This document shows, one piece after another, positions 8,636-17,776 of a stretch of DNA of 64,000 nt. The position numbers and the translations under genes are program-made. Each line of letters opens with the position of its first letter. Positions within the stretch are counted from its first letter, which is position 1. Below the pieces are notes generated by a model. It worked only from the letters and a program-made list of their open reading frames with translations, was not told the DNA's origin and made no database searches. The DNA lies in the NCBI RefSeq assembly GCF_040790665.1, contig NZ_CP160849.1, positions 1,178,001 to 1,242,000 of the forward strand. Reading direction: 5' to 3'. The DNA is from Sulfitobacter pontiacus. Its GTDB lineage: Bacteria > Pseudomonadota > Alphaproteobacteria > Rhodobacterales > Rhodobacteraceae.

Positions 8636-10218
8636 GCTTGCTTAGCATCACCAACCTGTCGGTGGCGATCCACCGGTTCGATATCCTGCAGGACGTAACC
8701 CTCTCTGTCGACGCCGGAGAGATCGTGGCCGTCACCGGCGAAAGCGGCTCGGGCAAATCCATGACCGCGCTGGCGGCGATGCAGCTGCTGCCCAAGGGGA
8801 CGCAGGCGCGCGGTCATATCATGCTGGGGGATCAAGACCTGCTGGCCCTGCCCGAAGCCGAGCTTTGCGCGATTCGCGGCAATGACATCGGCATGGTGTT
8901 TCAGGAACCGATGACGGCGCTGAACCCGGTGCAAACCATCGGCCATCAAGTGGCGGAAACCATCCGGATCCACGACAAAACCGTGTCACGTCACGCCGCA
9001 GCCCGCCAAGCCGCCGAGACGCTTGAACGGGTCGGCCTGCCAAATGACCGCTTTCCCCTGTCCCGCTACCCGCACGAGCTGTCGGGCGGTCAACGCCAAC
9101 GGGTGGTGATCGCGATGGCCATTGCGCTGCGGCCGCGCTTGCTGATCGCCGATGAACCGACCACCGCGCTGGATGTCACGACCCAGGCGCAGATCCTTGA
9201 TCTGCTGAAATCGCTGGCGCGTGACGACGAGATGGGGCTGCTGATGATCACCCATGATCTGGCGGTGGTCGCCGATATGGCCGACCGCATCATCGTCATG
9301 CGCAAGGGAGAGATCGTCGAACAGGGGCACACACACACCCTGCTGCACACCATGCGCCACCCCTATACGCGGATGCTGTTTGCCGCCTCGACCCATGCGG
9401 TCGCCCTGCCTGCCGCCCCGCCTCCGCAACCACTGCTGAAGGTGGAAAACGTGAGCCGCGACTACGTGCTGCCACGCAAGACGCTGTTCGGCAAACCGGG
9501 GCGTTTCCGCGCCGTCGATAACGTGTCCTTCACCCTGCAACGGGGGGAACGCCTTGGCCTCGTGGGTGAAAGCGGCTGCGGGAAATCGACCCTGACACGG
9601 GCGCTTTTGGGTCTGGAACCGGTTCAATCGGGCAACATCACACTCGACGGCACCGCGGTCTATAGCGGCAGCAAACCCGATCTTGCCGTGCGGCGCAAAA
9701 TGCAGGTGGTGTTCCAGGATCCCTTCGGCAGCTTCAACCCGCGCCACCGCGTGGACCGGCTGATCACCGAACCGTTCCACCTGCTGCCCGACCCGCCCAA
9801 GGGCCGCGCCCGCAGCGATGCCATCGCCGATGCGCTGACCGCCGTGGGGCTGTCGCCGGACGATGCGACCAAATACATCCACGAATTCTCGGGTGGGCAG
9901 CGCCAGCGCATTGCCATCGCCCGCGCCCTGATCATCCGCCCCGACCTCATCCTCTTTGACGAGGCGGTGAGCGCGCTCGACGTCTCGGTTCGGGCGCAGA
10001 TCCTTGATCTGCTGGCAGAGCTTTGCAGCGCCTATGACCTGACCTACCTCTTTATCTCCCATGATCTGTCGGTGGTGCGCACGGTCACGGATCGGGTGCT
10101 GGTCATGAAATCGGGGCAGATCGTTGAACAAGGCGCCACCGTCGACGTCTTTGATCACCCCCAACACCCTTACACACAAAAGCTCCTCGCCGCCGCGCCC
10201 CGTTTGCCGGATCTGTGA
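8632..10218 (+). CDS. Fused double ATPase of peptide ABC transporter (DppD-DppF)
   Basis: A 528-residue protein with two complete ABC domains that energise the peptide importer. The first has Walker A GESGSGKS (residues 36-43), signature LSGGQRQRV and Walker B LLIADEP. The second has Walker A GESGCGKS from G312, signature FSGGQRQRI and Walker B LILFDEA, where alanine replaces the usual proline after the catalytic glutamate. Each half ends in the oligopeptide-transporter tail (HPYTRMLF and HPYTQKLL). Fusion of the DppD- and DppF-like halves is common in proteobacteria. It overlaps the DppC gene by ATGA. Confidence 0.94.
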   Translation: MSLLSITNLSVAIHRFDILQDVTLSVDAGEIVAVTGESGSGKSMTALAAMQLLPKGTQARGHIMLGDQDLLALPEAELCAIRGNDIGMVFQEPMTALNPVQTIGHQVAETIRIHDKTVSRHAAARQAAETLERVGLPNDRFPLSRYPHELSGGQRQRVVIAMAIALRPRLLIADEPTTALDVTTQAQILDLLKSLARDDEMGLLMITHDLAVVADMADRIIVMRKGEIVEQGHTHTLLHTMRHPYTRMLFAASTHAVALPAAPPPQPLLKVENVSRDYVLPRKTLFGKPGRFRAVDNVSFTLQRGERLGLVGESGCGKSTLTRALLGLEPVQSGNITLDGTAVYSGSKPDLAVRRKMQVVFQDPFGSFNPRHRVDRLITEPFHLLPDPPKGRARSDAIADALTAVGLSPDDATKYIHEFSGGQRQRIAIARALIIRPDLILFDEAVSALDVSVRAQILDLLAELCSAYDLTYLFISHDLSVVRTVTDRVLVMKSGQIVEQGATVDVFDHPQHPYTQKLLAAAPRLPDL

Positions 10219-10285
10219 TGCCCTGCTTCATTTTGCCAAATAAACTCCCCGCGGAGCGTCCCGCACCAACCAAAGGCCCTGCCCT

Positions 10286-11281
10286 ATGAAATCCGGACCC
10301 AGAAACCTGATCACCGATGTGCCCGGCCTTCGGGTGGGAAACGCGCAGGACGATGCGCTGAAATCCGGCACGACGGTGCTGCTGGCGGATGACCCCTTTA
10401 CCGCCTCTGTCCATGTGATGGGCGGTGCTCCCGGCACGCGCGAGACGGATTTGCTCGCCCCCGATAAATCGGTCGCCGCGGTGGATGCGCTGGTGCTGTC
10501 GGGCGGGTCGGCCTATGGGCTGGATGCCTGTTCGGGCGTGGTGGACGGGCTGCGCGCGGCGGGGCGCGGGTTCCGGCTGGGCGACGCAACGATCCCGCTG
10601 GTGCCGGGGGCGATCCTGTTCGACCTGCTGAACGGCGGTGACAAGACCTGGGCAGAGAACCCCTACCGCGCCTTGGGCCGTGCCGCCTATGATGCCGCGG
10701 CTGAGGATTTCACGCTTGGCACCATCGGCGCGGGCACCGGCGCGCTGAGCGCGATGGTGAAAGGCGGGCTGGGGTCCGCGTCACTGCACCTGCCCGATGG
10801 AACAATGGTCGGCGCATTGGTCGCGGCCAATCCGGTGGGTGCTGTCACCACGCCGAGTGACCGTCACTTCTACGCCGCCCCCTTCGAGGTGGATGCAGAG
10901 TTCGGCGGCATGGGCCCGGACCCGGCGACGGGGCTGGGGATGACGATGGAAAGCCGCAAGATGGCGTCGATGTCCCCGCGCGAGAATACGACGATCGCGA
11001 TTGTCGCCACGGATGCGACCCTGACAAAGGCGCAATGCCAGCGGATGTCCGTTGCGGCCCATGACGGGATCGGGCGGGCTACGGTGCCTGCGCACACCCC
11101 CTATGACGGTGATCTGGTCTTTGGCCTTAGCACCGGCGCGCATGAGGTTGCCGAGAGCATTCTGCCGCTGATCGGCCATGCCGCGTCACTGTGTCTGGCG
11201 CGGGCGATTGCGCGGGCAGCCTATCACGCGACACCGGCGGCGGGCGATCTGCTGCCCTGCTGGTCTGATCTGAACAGCTAA
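10286..11281 (+). CDS. P1 (DmpA/S58) family peptidase
   Basis: A 331-residue member of the L-aminopeptidase / D-esterase family. These enzymes are made as a precursor that cleaves itself before a Ser, Thr or Cys, which then becomes the N-terminal nucleophile. Visible family marks are ITDVPGLRVG at the N-terminus, GGSAYGLDA, the GAGTGA...GGLGSAS loop and an ENTTIA segment (N234, T235, T236) where cleavage is expected. It lies 67 bp after the peptide transporter ATPase gene and probably trims imported peptides. AAAGG stands 9 bases before the ATG. The exact substrate is unknown. Confidence 0.9.
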   Translation: MKSGPRNLITDVPGLRVGNAQDDALKSGTTVLLADDPFTASVHVMGGAPGTRETDLLAPDKSVAAVDALVLSGGSAYGLDACSGVVDGLRAAGRGFRLGDATIPLVPGAILFDLLNGGDKTWAENPYRALGRAAYDAAAEDFTLGTIGAGTGALSAMVKGGLGSASLHLPDGTMVGALVAANPVGAVTTPSDRHFYAAPFEVDAEFGGMGPDPATGLGMTMESRKMASMSPRENTTIAIVATDATLTKAQCQRMSVAAHDGIGRATVPAHTPYDGDLVFGLSTGAHEVAESILPLIGHAASLCLARAIARAAYHATPAAGDLLPCWSDLNS

Positions 11282-11287
11282 ACTCAT

Positions 11288-11321
11288 AAAAAAGCCCGCG
11301 CTCCCCTCTGGAAACGCGGGC
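11288..11321 (-). terminator. Rho-independent terminator of the cytochrome c gene
   Basis: On the minus strand a 7-bp GC stem (GCCCGCG / CGCGGGC) with a 14-base loop is followed by six T. It begins 22 bases after the cytochrome gene stop and lies just downstream of the convergent peptidase gene; the plus strand has no T-run. Confidence 0.8.
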
Positions 11322-11343
11322 CAATCCGGCTGGTTAGAGCCGC

Positions 11344-11826
11344 TTATTCGGTTTTCTCGGCCTCTGCATCGTCAGCCATGGGCGCGTCTGCTGCGGCCTC
11401 GGCTTCGGGAGAGAACGTCGCGAGATAGGCCGCTACATCTTCGCCGCCTTTACGCATTCTGAACGACATTTTCGAACGGGCTTTCTTGTCATCCAGTGTG
11501 GTGCGCAGGAAATCGGTGGGGTTCTGCAGGTATTCGGCCATATTGGCTTCGTCCCAGACCAGACCGGCTTCACCGGCGGCGACCAGATCATCGCCATAGC
11601 GATAGTCTTCGACGGTGCCGGCCTGCTTGCCGATGATACCGTAAAGGTTCGGACCGACCTTGCCGCCCCGCTGGATCGTCTCGCCTGCGTCGTCCACGAT
11701 CATGTGGCAGGCTTTGCATTTGCCGAACTGCTTTTCGCCGGCGTCTGCGTCACCCATGCTATGGCTGTCTGCCAGGGCCGGAACCGCGATCACAGTGGCC
11801 AGTAGAGCGCTATAGATATGTTTCAT
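11344..11826 (-). CDS. Class I c-type cytochrome
   Basis: A 160-residue exported mono-heme cytochrome. A signal peptide (about residues 1-19, cleaving after VPALA) precedes the single heme site CKACH (C37, C40, H41). The GPNLYGIIGKQAG segment and a later KMSF methionine match the cytochrome c2/c550 fold, with the Met as the likely sixth iron ligand. The last 20 residues are an Ala/Asp/Glu-rich tail with no clear role. It is probably a soluble periplasmic electron carrier between the bc1 complex and an oxidase. It is monocistronic, with its own terminator; the fumarylacetoacetase-family gene lies 92 bp upstream on the same strand. Confidence 0.9.
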   Translation of the reverse strand: MKHIYSALLATVIAVPALADSHSMGDADAGEKQFGKCKACHMIVDDAGETIQRGGKVGPNLYGIIGKQAGTVEDYRYGDDLVAAGEAGLVWDEANMAEYLQNPTDFLRTTLDDKKARSKMSFRMRKGGEDVAAYLATFSPEAEAAADAPMADDAEAEKTE

Positions 11827-11917
11827 TGCGATTTCCCATATGTATCAATCATCTTGTAACCTAGGGGGTGCCCCCGTGATTTCAACGGGCGCTTTTGTCG
11901 CGGGGCGATGCTGGGGC

Positions 11918-12622
11918 TCAGGCGCGGGGGCCTATTGTCACCTCAAGCGTCGCGATCCCGTCAACGCCGCCGGTCACGACATCCCCTTCCACAAGGGCTG
12001 CGACACCGGCTGGAGTGCCCGTCATGATGATATCCCCCGGGGCCAGCGCCATAGATTGCGACAAGATCGCCACGTGTTCGCGCACCGACCAGATCAGATC
12101 GGCCAGATCGGCGTCCTGCCGCACCTCACCGTTCACGGCAAGCCAGATGCGCCCCTGTTCCACAGACGGGACGTCGGCGATGGGTTTCAGCGCGGCAATC
12201 GGGGCGGAGTTGTCAAAGGCCTTGCCCCAATCCCATGGCCGACCGGCTTTCTTCGCCTCTGCCTGCAGGTCACGGCGGGTCAGGTCGATCCCGACCGAAG
12301 CCCCCCAGACGTGATCCATCACGTCAGCTTCCGCGATGTTGCGCCCGCCTTTGCCGATGGCGATCACCAGCTCGATCTCGTGGTGCAGATCTTCTGTCTG
12401 GGGCGGATAGGGGATGATGCAAGGCGTATCCAGCACCGCATCGGCGGGTTTGGTGAAAAAGAACGGCGCCTCACGCGTCGGATCTTTGCCCATCTCGCGG
12501 GCGTGCGCCTCGTAGTTGCGACCCACGCAGAAGATGCGGCGCATGGGAAAACGGGCGTCGGTGCCCTGCACAGCCAGACTGGCCTGAGGTGCCGGGGGGA
12601 ATACAAAATCATCAGCGGGCAT
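11918..12622 (-). CDS. Fumarylacetoacetate hydrolase family protein
   Basis: A 234-residue enzyme of the FAH superfamily, which hydrolyses or decarboxylates beta-diketo or oxaloacetate-like compounds using a divalent metal. The start at 12622 has AAGGA 9 bases upstream; the frame continues to 12727 without support. The family core is clear: RIFCVGRNY, the metal-binding HHEIELV (E82, E84), a later GIDLTRRD aspartate, and MTGTPAGV near the C-terminus. Short single-domain members like this include oxaloacetate decarboxylases and acylpyruvases, so the specific reaction is open. No pathway genes are adjacent. Confidence 0.88.
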   Translation of the reverse strand: MPADDFVFPPAPQASLAVQGTDARFPMRRIFCVGRNYEAHAREMGKDPTREAPFFFTKPADAVLDTPCIIPYPPQTEDLHHEIELVIAIGKGGRNIAEADVMDHVWGASVGIDLTRRDLQAEAKKAGRPWDWGKAFDNSAPIAALKPIADVPSVEQGRIWLAVNGEVRQDADLADLIWSVREHVAILSQSMALAPGDIIMTGTPAGVAALVEGDVVTGGVDGIATLEVTIGPRA

Positions 12623-12725
12623 GGGGGATATCCTTTGCAATAGTCGTGCCACAGACATACGCCCCTGCGGCAGCCCCGTCATCCGATAAGACACCAAAAG
12701 GCCGGTTAGACATAAGCTGCAACGC

Positions 12726-12755
12726 AAAAGGCCGACACAATACGTGCCGGCCTTT
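12726..12755 (-). terminator. Probable terminator downstream of hemY
   Basis: AAAGGCCG (12727-12734) pairs perfectly with CGGCCTTT (12748-12755) around a 13-base loop. Read on the minus strand it lies 26 bases after the hemY stop and ends in a short T-run (TTTT). The plus strand also has a GTTTT tail, but no plus-strand gene ends here. Confidence 0.6.
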
Positions 12756-12781
12756 GTTTTCGTTCACCTTTGGGCCCTGCG

Positions 12782-14293
12782 CTATTTCTCGGGCTGGGTC
12801 GCTGGTTTTTCAACCGGATCGACGGTGCCTGCGGGGGTGTCGTCGATCAGCTCTGCATCCTCGATATCGGCGCGGGTGGCGACAGGCGGCTTGGCATCCG
12901 CGCCCGAGTTATCCTCTAGCGCGCCGACGATCAGCGGCAGCATCTGCACACCGCCGGGCATGGCGACTTCGGACAGGGGCGGGGTTTTCCACGCCAGCGT
13001 ATCGAAGCTGTGGCAGTTTTCGCAGATCGGCTTCCAGCTCGCGTGGATATGTTGGCAGTTGTCACAAATCCACTGAGGGCCGCGCGATACGGTCAGCGCC
13101 CGTGCCAGCCAGCCTTTGACGATGGTATCCGAAGCCCCCTCGCCGCGTTCGATGGCCGCCATCAAGGTGACCGAACGCGCGGTCGGGTCGGTTTCGACCA
13201 GATCCCCCAAGGACCGGCGCGCTTGCGGGAAATCTTCGGCGGCGATGTTCAGCTCTGCCAGCAGCATCTTGGTCTCGGGGTGGTCCGGCTGCACGCGGGT
13301 CAGCGTGGTAAACCGCTTGAGCCGCTCTTTCGGGGTCTCGTCCGGCTGGATCGCGGCGAAGGCACCGGCCAGATCGGGGTGCGGCTGCACGTCCCACGCT
13401 TTTTTCAGCACGCGGGCCGCATATTTCGGTTTGCCCTGATCGATATAACCATGCGCCGCCATCACGGCTGCGGGGATCAGATCGGGGGACAGGCGGTTCG
13501 CCTCGATCGCGGCCTCGCGGGCTTCGATGCTGTTGCCTTCGGCAATGACGTCTTTCGCCTCGGACAGGGCGAGCACGGCATCGCGACGTTTATGCACATC
13601 ACGCGGCATCTGGCCGTTCTTGAGCTTGGTGTTCAGCGTTTGGCGCGCACCGGCCCAATCTTCTTTCTCGGCCTGCAGTTTCAGCAGCACATCACCGGTT
13701 TCGGCATGTTTCGGTTTGATGGCAAAAGCTTTCTCGGCCAGCTTCAGCGCGGTTTCCGTATCGCCTTCGGCCAGCTTCTGTTTCATGATCCCGCGCACAC
13801 CGACAAAACGGGTGCGTTCGTTGGTGACCAGCTTGCGATAGGTCTCTTCTGCCTTGCGACGGTCGCCCGCCATTTCCGCAGCCTGCGCGATCAGCAGATT
13901 GGTCAGGTCGGGACGTTCAAGGTATTTATCCGCCTTTGCGGCTTTGGCCATCGCCAGACGCCCTTCGCCGCTGGCCAGCGCCATAAGCCCTTCGGAGAGC
14001 GCCTCGTAGCCTTTGCGTTCGCGGTTGCGGTCAAAATAGCGCGACAGCGCGGTTTCGTCGCCGTTCAAGAAATGCCAGACCGCAACCAGCAGCGCAAAGA
14101 TCTTGAGCATGATCCAGACCGCGACAACCAACAGGACCACGGCGATGACGGATTGCAGCGGGCCAAAGCTGTATTCGGTGCCCATCACGGTGACCTGCAA
14201 CCCGCCCGAGCTTTCCAGCAAGAACGATGCGCCCCAGGTGATGGCGGCAATCACCGCAACGAACACAACGATCTTAATCAGTGACCAAAGCAT
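12782..14293 (-). CDS. hemY: HemY-like TPR protein with zinc-ribbon tail
   Basis: A 503-residue membrane-anchored tetratricopeptide protein of the HemY family, associated with late heme synthesis, though its biochemical role is not settled. Two membrane helices lie in the first 70 residues (the second reading VIAVVLLVVAVWIML), followed by TPR repeats through about residue 400. After them is a CxxC pair (C410, C413) and a second (C424, C427) with conserved Trp, like the rubredoxin-type metal site at the C-terminus of LapB/YciM. The tail is acidic and Pro-rich. It follows the mic60-like gene by 12 bp and forms an operon with it and hemD. Confidence 0.88.
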   Translation of the reverse strand: MLWSLIKIVVFVAVIAAITWGASFLLESSGGLQVTVMGTEYSFGPLQSVIAVVLLVVAVWIMLKIFALLVAVWHFLNGDETALSRYFDRNRERKGYEALSEGLMALASGEGRLAMAKAAKADKYLERPDLTNLLIAQAAEMAGDRRKAEETYRKLVTNERTRFVGVRGIMKQKLAEGDTETALKLAEKAFAIKPKHAETGDVLLKLQAEKEDWAGARQTLNTKLKNGQMPRDVHKRRDAVLALSEAKDVIAEGNSIEAREAAIEANRLSPDLIPAAVMAAHGYIDQGKPKYAARVLKKAWDVQPHPDLAGAFAAIQPDETPKERLKRFTTLTRVQPDHPETKMLLAELNIAAEDFPQARRSLGDLVETDPTARSVTLMAAIERGEGASDTIVKGWLARALTVSRGPQWICDNCQHIHASWKPICENCHSFDTLAWKTPPLSEVAMPGGVQMLPLIVGALEDNSGADAKPPVATRADIEDAELIDDTPAGTVDPVEKPATQPEK

Positions 14294-14305
14294 AAATCAG
14301 GTTCC

Positions 14306-15835
14306 TCAGTTCGCCGTCAGGCGTTGTGTCAATGTCTGTACGGCGTCTTGAGCGTCGTGACGCGCTTGCGCATCAGAGAGCCATTCGGACAGGGGCTCTT
14401 GGGCTTCGGGCGGCAGGGCTTTCACCTCTGCCAGCGCATCGGCCAGACGCCCGTCGCGCATTGCGGCTTCGGCGCGAGACAGGATCGCGTCGGGGTCATC
14501 CCCGTCACGCGGCGCAACCGACCGCGCACCCAACTGCTGCTTGAAGAAGCCGCCAATGCCGCCCCCGTCCACCTCGGGCGAGGCCGCACGCGCCGCTGCA
14601 AGCGATGCCCGTGACGCATCGGGGAAACGGTCCTGAAGATTGGCAGCGGTGACAACGCCCGTCGCCGCCGTATCAGCAAGGGCCGGCGGGACATCCTGAA
14701 TACCATTGGCTTGCAGATCGGCGATCTCTGCCTCGAAGGGCTGGCCGGTTGTGACGGCAGATACGATCCGGCCCAAGGCGGATTGCAACGTCGCGGCCTG
14801 TGCGGCTTGCGCGGTCGCTTCCTCTACGCTGAGCGCATTGTCGAGCAGACGTTGAATCTCGTCGCGCTGTGTCTCGACCGAGGATTGCAGCGCCGCCAGT
14901 TCCTCTTCAAAGGCTGACGTATCGACGGGGGCCGGTGCCTCTGTCGCGGGGCGGTTGCCCAGATCATCCACACGGGTGGCCAGCTCGGCCACCAGCGCCT
15001 GAACCTCTTGCAGGGCGGCGTCATCGGTGGGCGCGGGGGCCGGGTCTGTCTCTTCCAGCGCCTTGATCCGTGCTTCTTGCGCGGCGATCGTGTCGGTCAG
15101 GTTAGATTGCGAGGTGTCCGCAGGGCGCAGGCCTGCTTGTTCCAGCAGATCATATTCCGCAACAGCGAAACCGATCCCGCCCGCGATGATGCCGCCGAAT
15201 AGCATCGGCCAAAAGACACTACCGCGCTTTTCAGGCTCTGCCACAGGCGTGACGGGGGGCGGCGTCTTGGTCGGCGCGGCCGGTTTCGCTGATGTGGTCG
15301 ATGCGGTTGACGTTGCGGGCTTTGACGCGGGCGTGGTCGGTTTATCAGAGGCCGTGTCCGACTTCGCATCCTTCGCGTCAGGCTTTGCGTCGGATTTTGT
15401 CTCGGTTGGCTTCGTCTCGGGTTTGGCGGACGTCGCGGCGGTGGCGGAGGCCGCGGGCGAAGCAGCCTTGGCCGCCGTATCACTGCCCCCCGTTTTCACG
15501 GTGGGTGTCGTTGCCTCTTTGGCGTCGCTTGCTTTCGCGGCGGTCGATGCTGTGTCGGTGGCTTTCACGCTTTCCGGTTTGACGGTCGCTTTGTCATCGC
15601 TGGCTTTACCTGTCGCGGTTTTATCAGCGCTCGCCGCGCTCGCAGCAGATGTCTTGGCCGCAGGCTTGGGCTTGGCCGTTGATGGCTTCGCCGTTGTCCC
15701 AGCCGGTTTTGTCGCCGTTGACGATCCGGTTTTCTTGGCTGTGGTCTTCGGCTTGGCGGCGGCAGCAGACGCCCTTGATGTCGAAGATGTCTTCGGGGTG
15801 TCGTCACCTGAGCTGGGTGTTTTCGCTTTCGCCAC
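14306..15835 (-). CDS. Mic60/mitofilin homologue (COG4223)
   Basis: A 509-residue inner-membrane protein related to mitochondrial Mic60, which shapes cristae; bacterial members are linked to intracytoplasmic membranes and envelope contacts. GTG 15835 is preferred: AAAGG stands 9 bases before it, and the upstream frame to 15883 has no site. Residues 1 to about 195 are a low-complexity Lys/Ala/Thr/Ser/Pro stretch, followed by one membrane helix (VFWPMLFGGIIAGGIGFAVA), a coiled coil with many Glu, Gln and Ala, and the C-terminal mitofilin signature region (PDASRASLAAARAASPE onward). It sits between hemD and hemY, the gene order known for alphaproteobacterial mic60. Confidence 0.85.
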   Translation of the reverse strand: MAKAKTPSSGDDTPKTSSTSRASAAAAKPKTTAKKTGSSTATKPAGTTAKPSTAKPKPAAKTSAASAASADKTATGKASDDKATVKPESVKATDTASTAAKASDAKEATTPTVKTGGSDTAAKAASPAASATAATSAKPETKPTETKSDAKPDAKDAKSDTASDKPTTPASKPATSTASTTSAKPAAPTKTPPPVTPVAEPEKRGSVFWPMLFGGIIAGGIGFAVAEYDLLEQAGLRPADTSQSNLTDTIAAQEARIKALEETDPAPAPTDDAALQEVQALVAELATRVDDLGNRPATEAPAPVDTSAFEEELAALQSSVETQRDEIQRLLDNALSVEEATAQAAQAATLQSALGRIVSAVTTGQPFEAEIADLQANGIQDVPPALADTAATGVVTAANLQDRFPDASRASLAAARAASPEVDGGGIGGFFKQQLGARSVAPRDGDDPDAILSRAEAAMRDGRLADALAEVKALPPEAQEPLSEWLSDAQARHDAQDAVQTLTQRLTAN

Positions 15836-15908
15836 GCTTAAAAACCTTTCCGATTCTGACCTGATATCAGACGTATTGCACAACCTTAGACGGCATCTAG
15901 GTCGACCT

Positions 15909-16610
15909 TCAAGCTAACCTGTTCCAATCCACCGCAGTTTCAAGCGTAAAACGCAGTGACGTGGCGGTTGGTTCAGGGGCGATGAGTATCTGCTGAACCA
16001 CTGTGCGGTCCAGCGCCTCGGCCACTGCGGGGCTCAGGGCGATGATGGTGGACCGTTGCAAGTCATGTGCCTGATCAGCGAATTGGGCGGCGGTGCGCGG
16101 AGAAAACAGCGGCACGATCGACGGGCCATCTGCCAGCGCGGCTTGGGCGTCGCGCGTCAGGGGCAGCGCCTGCTGGTCATAAAGCACCACAGCGCGTGTC
16201 GGCAGACCGCCCTGCGTTAACCGTTCGGCAATATCCCCGCGCTGGTGCGTGCCGCGCAGATGCAGCAAGGGCGTTGCGGGGCGATGTGCCATGATCATCG
16301 GCAGCAAACGTGCCGCATCGGGGGCGTGAAACGCGACCTGCCAGCCCTTGGCCGCAGCCGCCTGCGCCGTCGCCTCGCCCACACAATAGGCCGGCAGGGT
16401 GCCCCCCTTCGGGCCATGCGCCACCCCATTGGCCGAGGTAAAGATCACCCCGCCGATACCGCCCAGATCAACAGGCGCGGCGGTCGGTAGAATGTGCAGT
16501 AGCGGGCTGGTCACCAACCGCACCCGCGACAGCAGCGCATCCGGCAGGCTGGCCGCAAACGCCGCGCAGGCGGGCGCAGGGCGGGTCAGGATCAACGCTG
16601 GTTTTGTCAT
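15909..16610 (-). CDS. hemD: Uroporphyrinogen-III synthase
   Basis: A 233-residue HemD enzyme that closes and inverts ring D of hydroxymethylbilane to make uroporphyrinogen III, the branch point for heme, chlorophyll and cobalamin. HemD is poorly conserved, but [14 protein letters not shown] at the N-terminus, [23 protein letters not shown] and SPRTAAQFA all match the two-domain fold. The start at 16610 gives the usual [10 protein letters not shown] beginning. It lies 73 bp before the mic60-like gene on the same strand and diverges from tsaD across about 80 bp. Confidence 0.88.
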   Translation of the reverse strand: MTKPALILTRPAPACAAFAASLPDALLSRVRLVTSPLLHILPTAAPVDLGGIGGVIFTSANGVAHGPKGGTLPAYCVGEATAQAAAAKGWQVAFHAPDAARLLPMIMAHRPATPLLHLRGTHQRGDIAERLTQGGLPTRAVVLYDQQALPLTRDAQAALADGPSIVPLFSPRTAAQFADQAHDLQRSTIIALSPAVAEALDRTVVQQILIAPEPTATSLRFTLETAVDWNRLA

Positions 16611-16690
16611 CTGACGCTTGGGCCCCAAGGATTGTTCCACCTGCCCCAAGGTGTTACTTGGCCCCTGTCACCCTTGCAACGGAAACAGCC

Positions 16691-17776
16691 ATGTTACTTC
16701 TTGGATTGGAAAGCAGCTGCGATGATACCGCCGCCGCGCTGGTGCGTCAGCTGCCGGGGCAACGCGCCCAAGTACTGTCCTCCGTTGTTGTGGGGCAGAC
16801 CGAGCTTCACGCATCTTTCGGCGGTGTCGTCCCCGAGATCGCAGCCCGCGCCCACGCAGAAAAGCTGGACCTTTGCGTCGAAAAGGCGCTGGCCGAGGCG
16901 ACGCTGACCTTGGCGGATGTTGACGGTTTCGCCGTGACCGCGGGACCGGGTCTGATCGGGGGCGTGCTGTCGGGGGTGATGTGCGCCAAGGGGCTGTCGG
17001 CCGCGACGGGCAAGCCGATGTATGGCGTGAACCATCTGGCGGGCCACGCCCTGACGCCACGGCTGACCGATGATGTGCCCTATCCCTATCTGATGTTGCT
17101 GGTGTCCGGCGGGCATTGCCAGTTCCTGCTGGTGCATGGGCCGGACCGGTTTGAGCGCTTGGGCGGCACCATCGACGACGCCCCCGGCGAGGCTTTTGAC
17201 AAGGTGGCGCGCCTGATCTCTTTGCCACAACCGGGGGGCCCCGCGATTGAGCAAGCCGCCAAGGCGGGCGATCCGAAGCGTTTTGCCCTGCCGCGCCCGC
17301 TGCTGGACCGACCCGATTGCGACATGTCCTTTTCGGGGTTGAAAACGGCGGTGCTGCGCACGCGGGACAAGGTGATCGACGAAAAAGGCGGGTTGAGCGT
17401 TCAGGATCAGGCCGATCTGGCTGCCGGTTTCCAGGCTGCCGTTACCGATGTACTGGCCGAAAAGACCCGCCGCGCCTTGCGGAAATATTTGGATCACGCA
17501 CCTGCTGTGCGCAGCCTTTGTGTTGCGGGTGGTGTGGCCGCGAACAAGGCAATAGGCCGCGGATTAGAGACTGTTGCCGCCGAAGTAGACTGCGCCTTTA
17601 TCGCGCCGCCGCTGTCGCTGTGCACCGATAATGCCGCGATGATAGCCTTTGCCGCGATTGAGCAAAGCCATCTGCGCGCGCCCGATGATCTGACCCTGTC
17701 GGCTCGCCCGCGTTGGCCGCTGGACACAAGCCAGCCCGCCATGTTGGGCAGCGGCAAAAAAGGAGCGAAAGCATGA
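16691..17776 (+). CDS. tsaD: tRNA N6-threonylcarbamoyladenosine synthase subunit TsaD
   Basis: The catalytic subunit (361 residues) that transfers threonylcarbamoyl to A37 of tRNAs reading ANN codons, working with TsaB and TsaE. The start at 16691 gives the canonical [18 protein letters not shown]. The metal-binding HLAGH (H115, H119), VSGGHCQ and the late [12 protein letters not shown] block are all present. It overlaps gpsA by ATGA, so the two are translated together. The tsaE subunit is encoded 22 kb away in this window; no tsaB gene was found. Confidence 0.96.
   Translation: MLLLGLESSCDDTAAALVRQLPGQRAQVLSSVVVGQTELHASFGGVVPEIAARAHAEKLDLCVEKALAEATLTLADVDGFAVTAGPGLIGGVLSGVMCAKGLSAATGKPMYGVNHLAGHALTPRLTDDVPYPYLMLLVSGGHCQFLLVHGPDRFERLGGTIDDAPGEAFDKVARLISLPQPGGPAIEQAAKAGDPKRFALPRPLLDRPDCDMSFSGLKTAVLRTRDKVIDEKGGLSVQDQADLAAGFQAAVTDVLAEKTRRALRKYLDHAPAVRSLCVAGGVAANKAIGRGLETVAAEVDCAFIAPPLSLCTDNAAMIAFAAIEQSHLRAPDDLTLSARPRWPLDTSQPAMLGSGKKGAKA

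Noticed and set aside
8986-10179. Minus-strand frame of 397 codons inside the fused ATPase gene
   Set aside because: Antisense of two conserved ABC domains; no motifs of its own.
13010-14284. Plus-strand frame of 424 codons opposite hemY
   Set aside because: Antisense shadow caused by GC-rich codon bias; the hemY frame has membrane helices, TPRs and a zinc-ribbon site.
15027-15917. Plus-strand frame of 296 codons rich in Ala, Val, Phe and Asp
   Set aside because: Mirror of the Lys/Ala/Thr-rich low-complexity segment of the mic60-like gene; no independent evidence.
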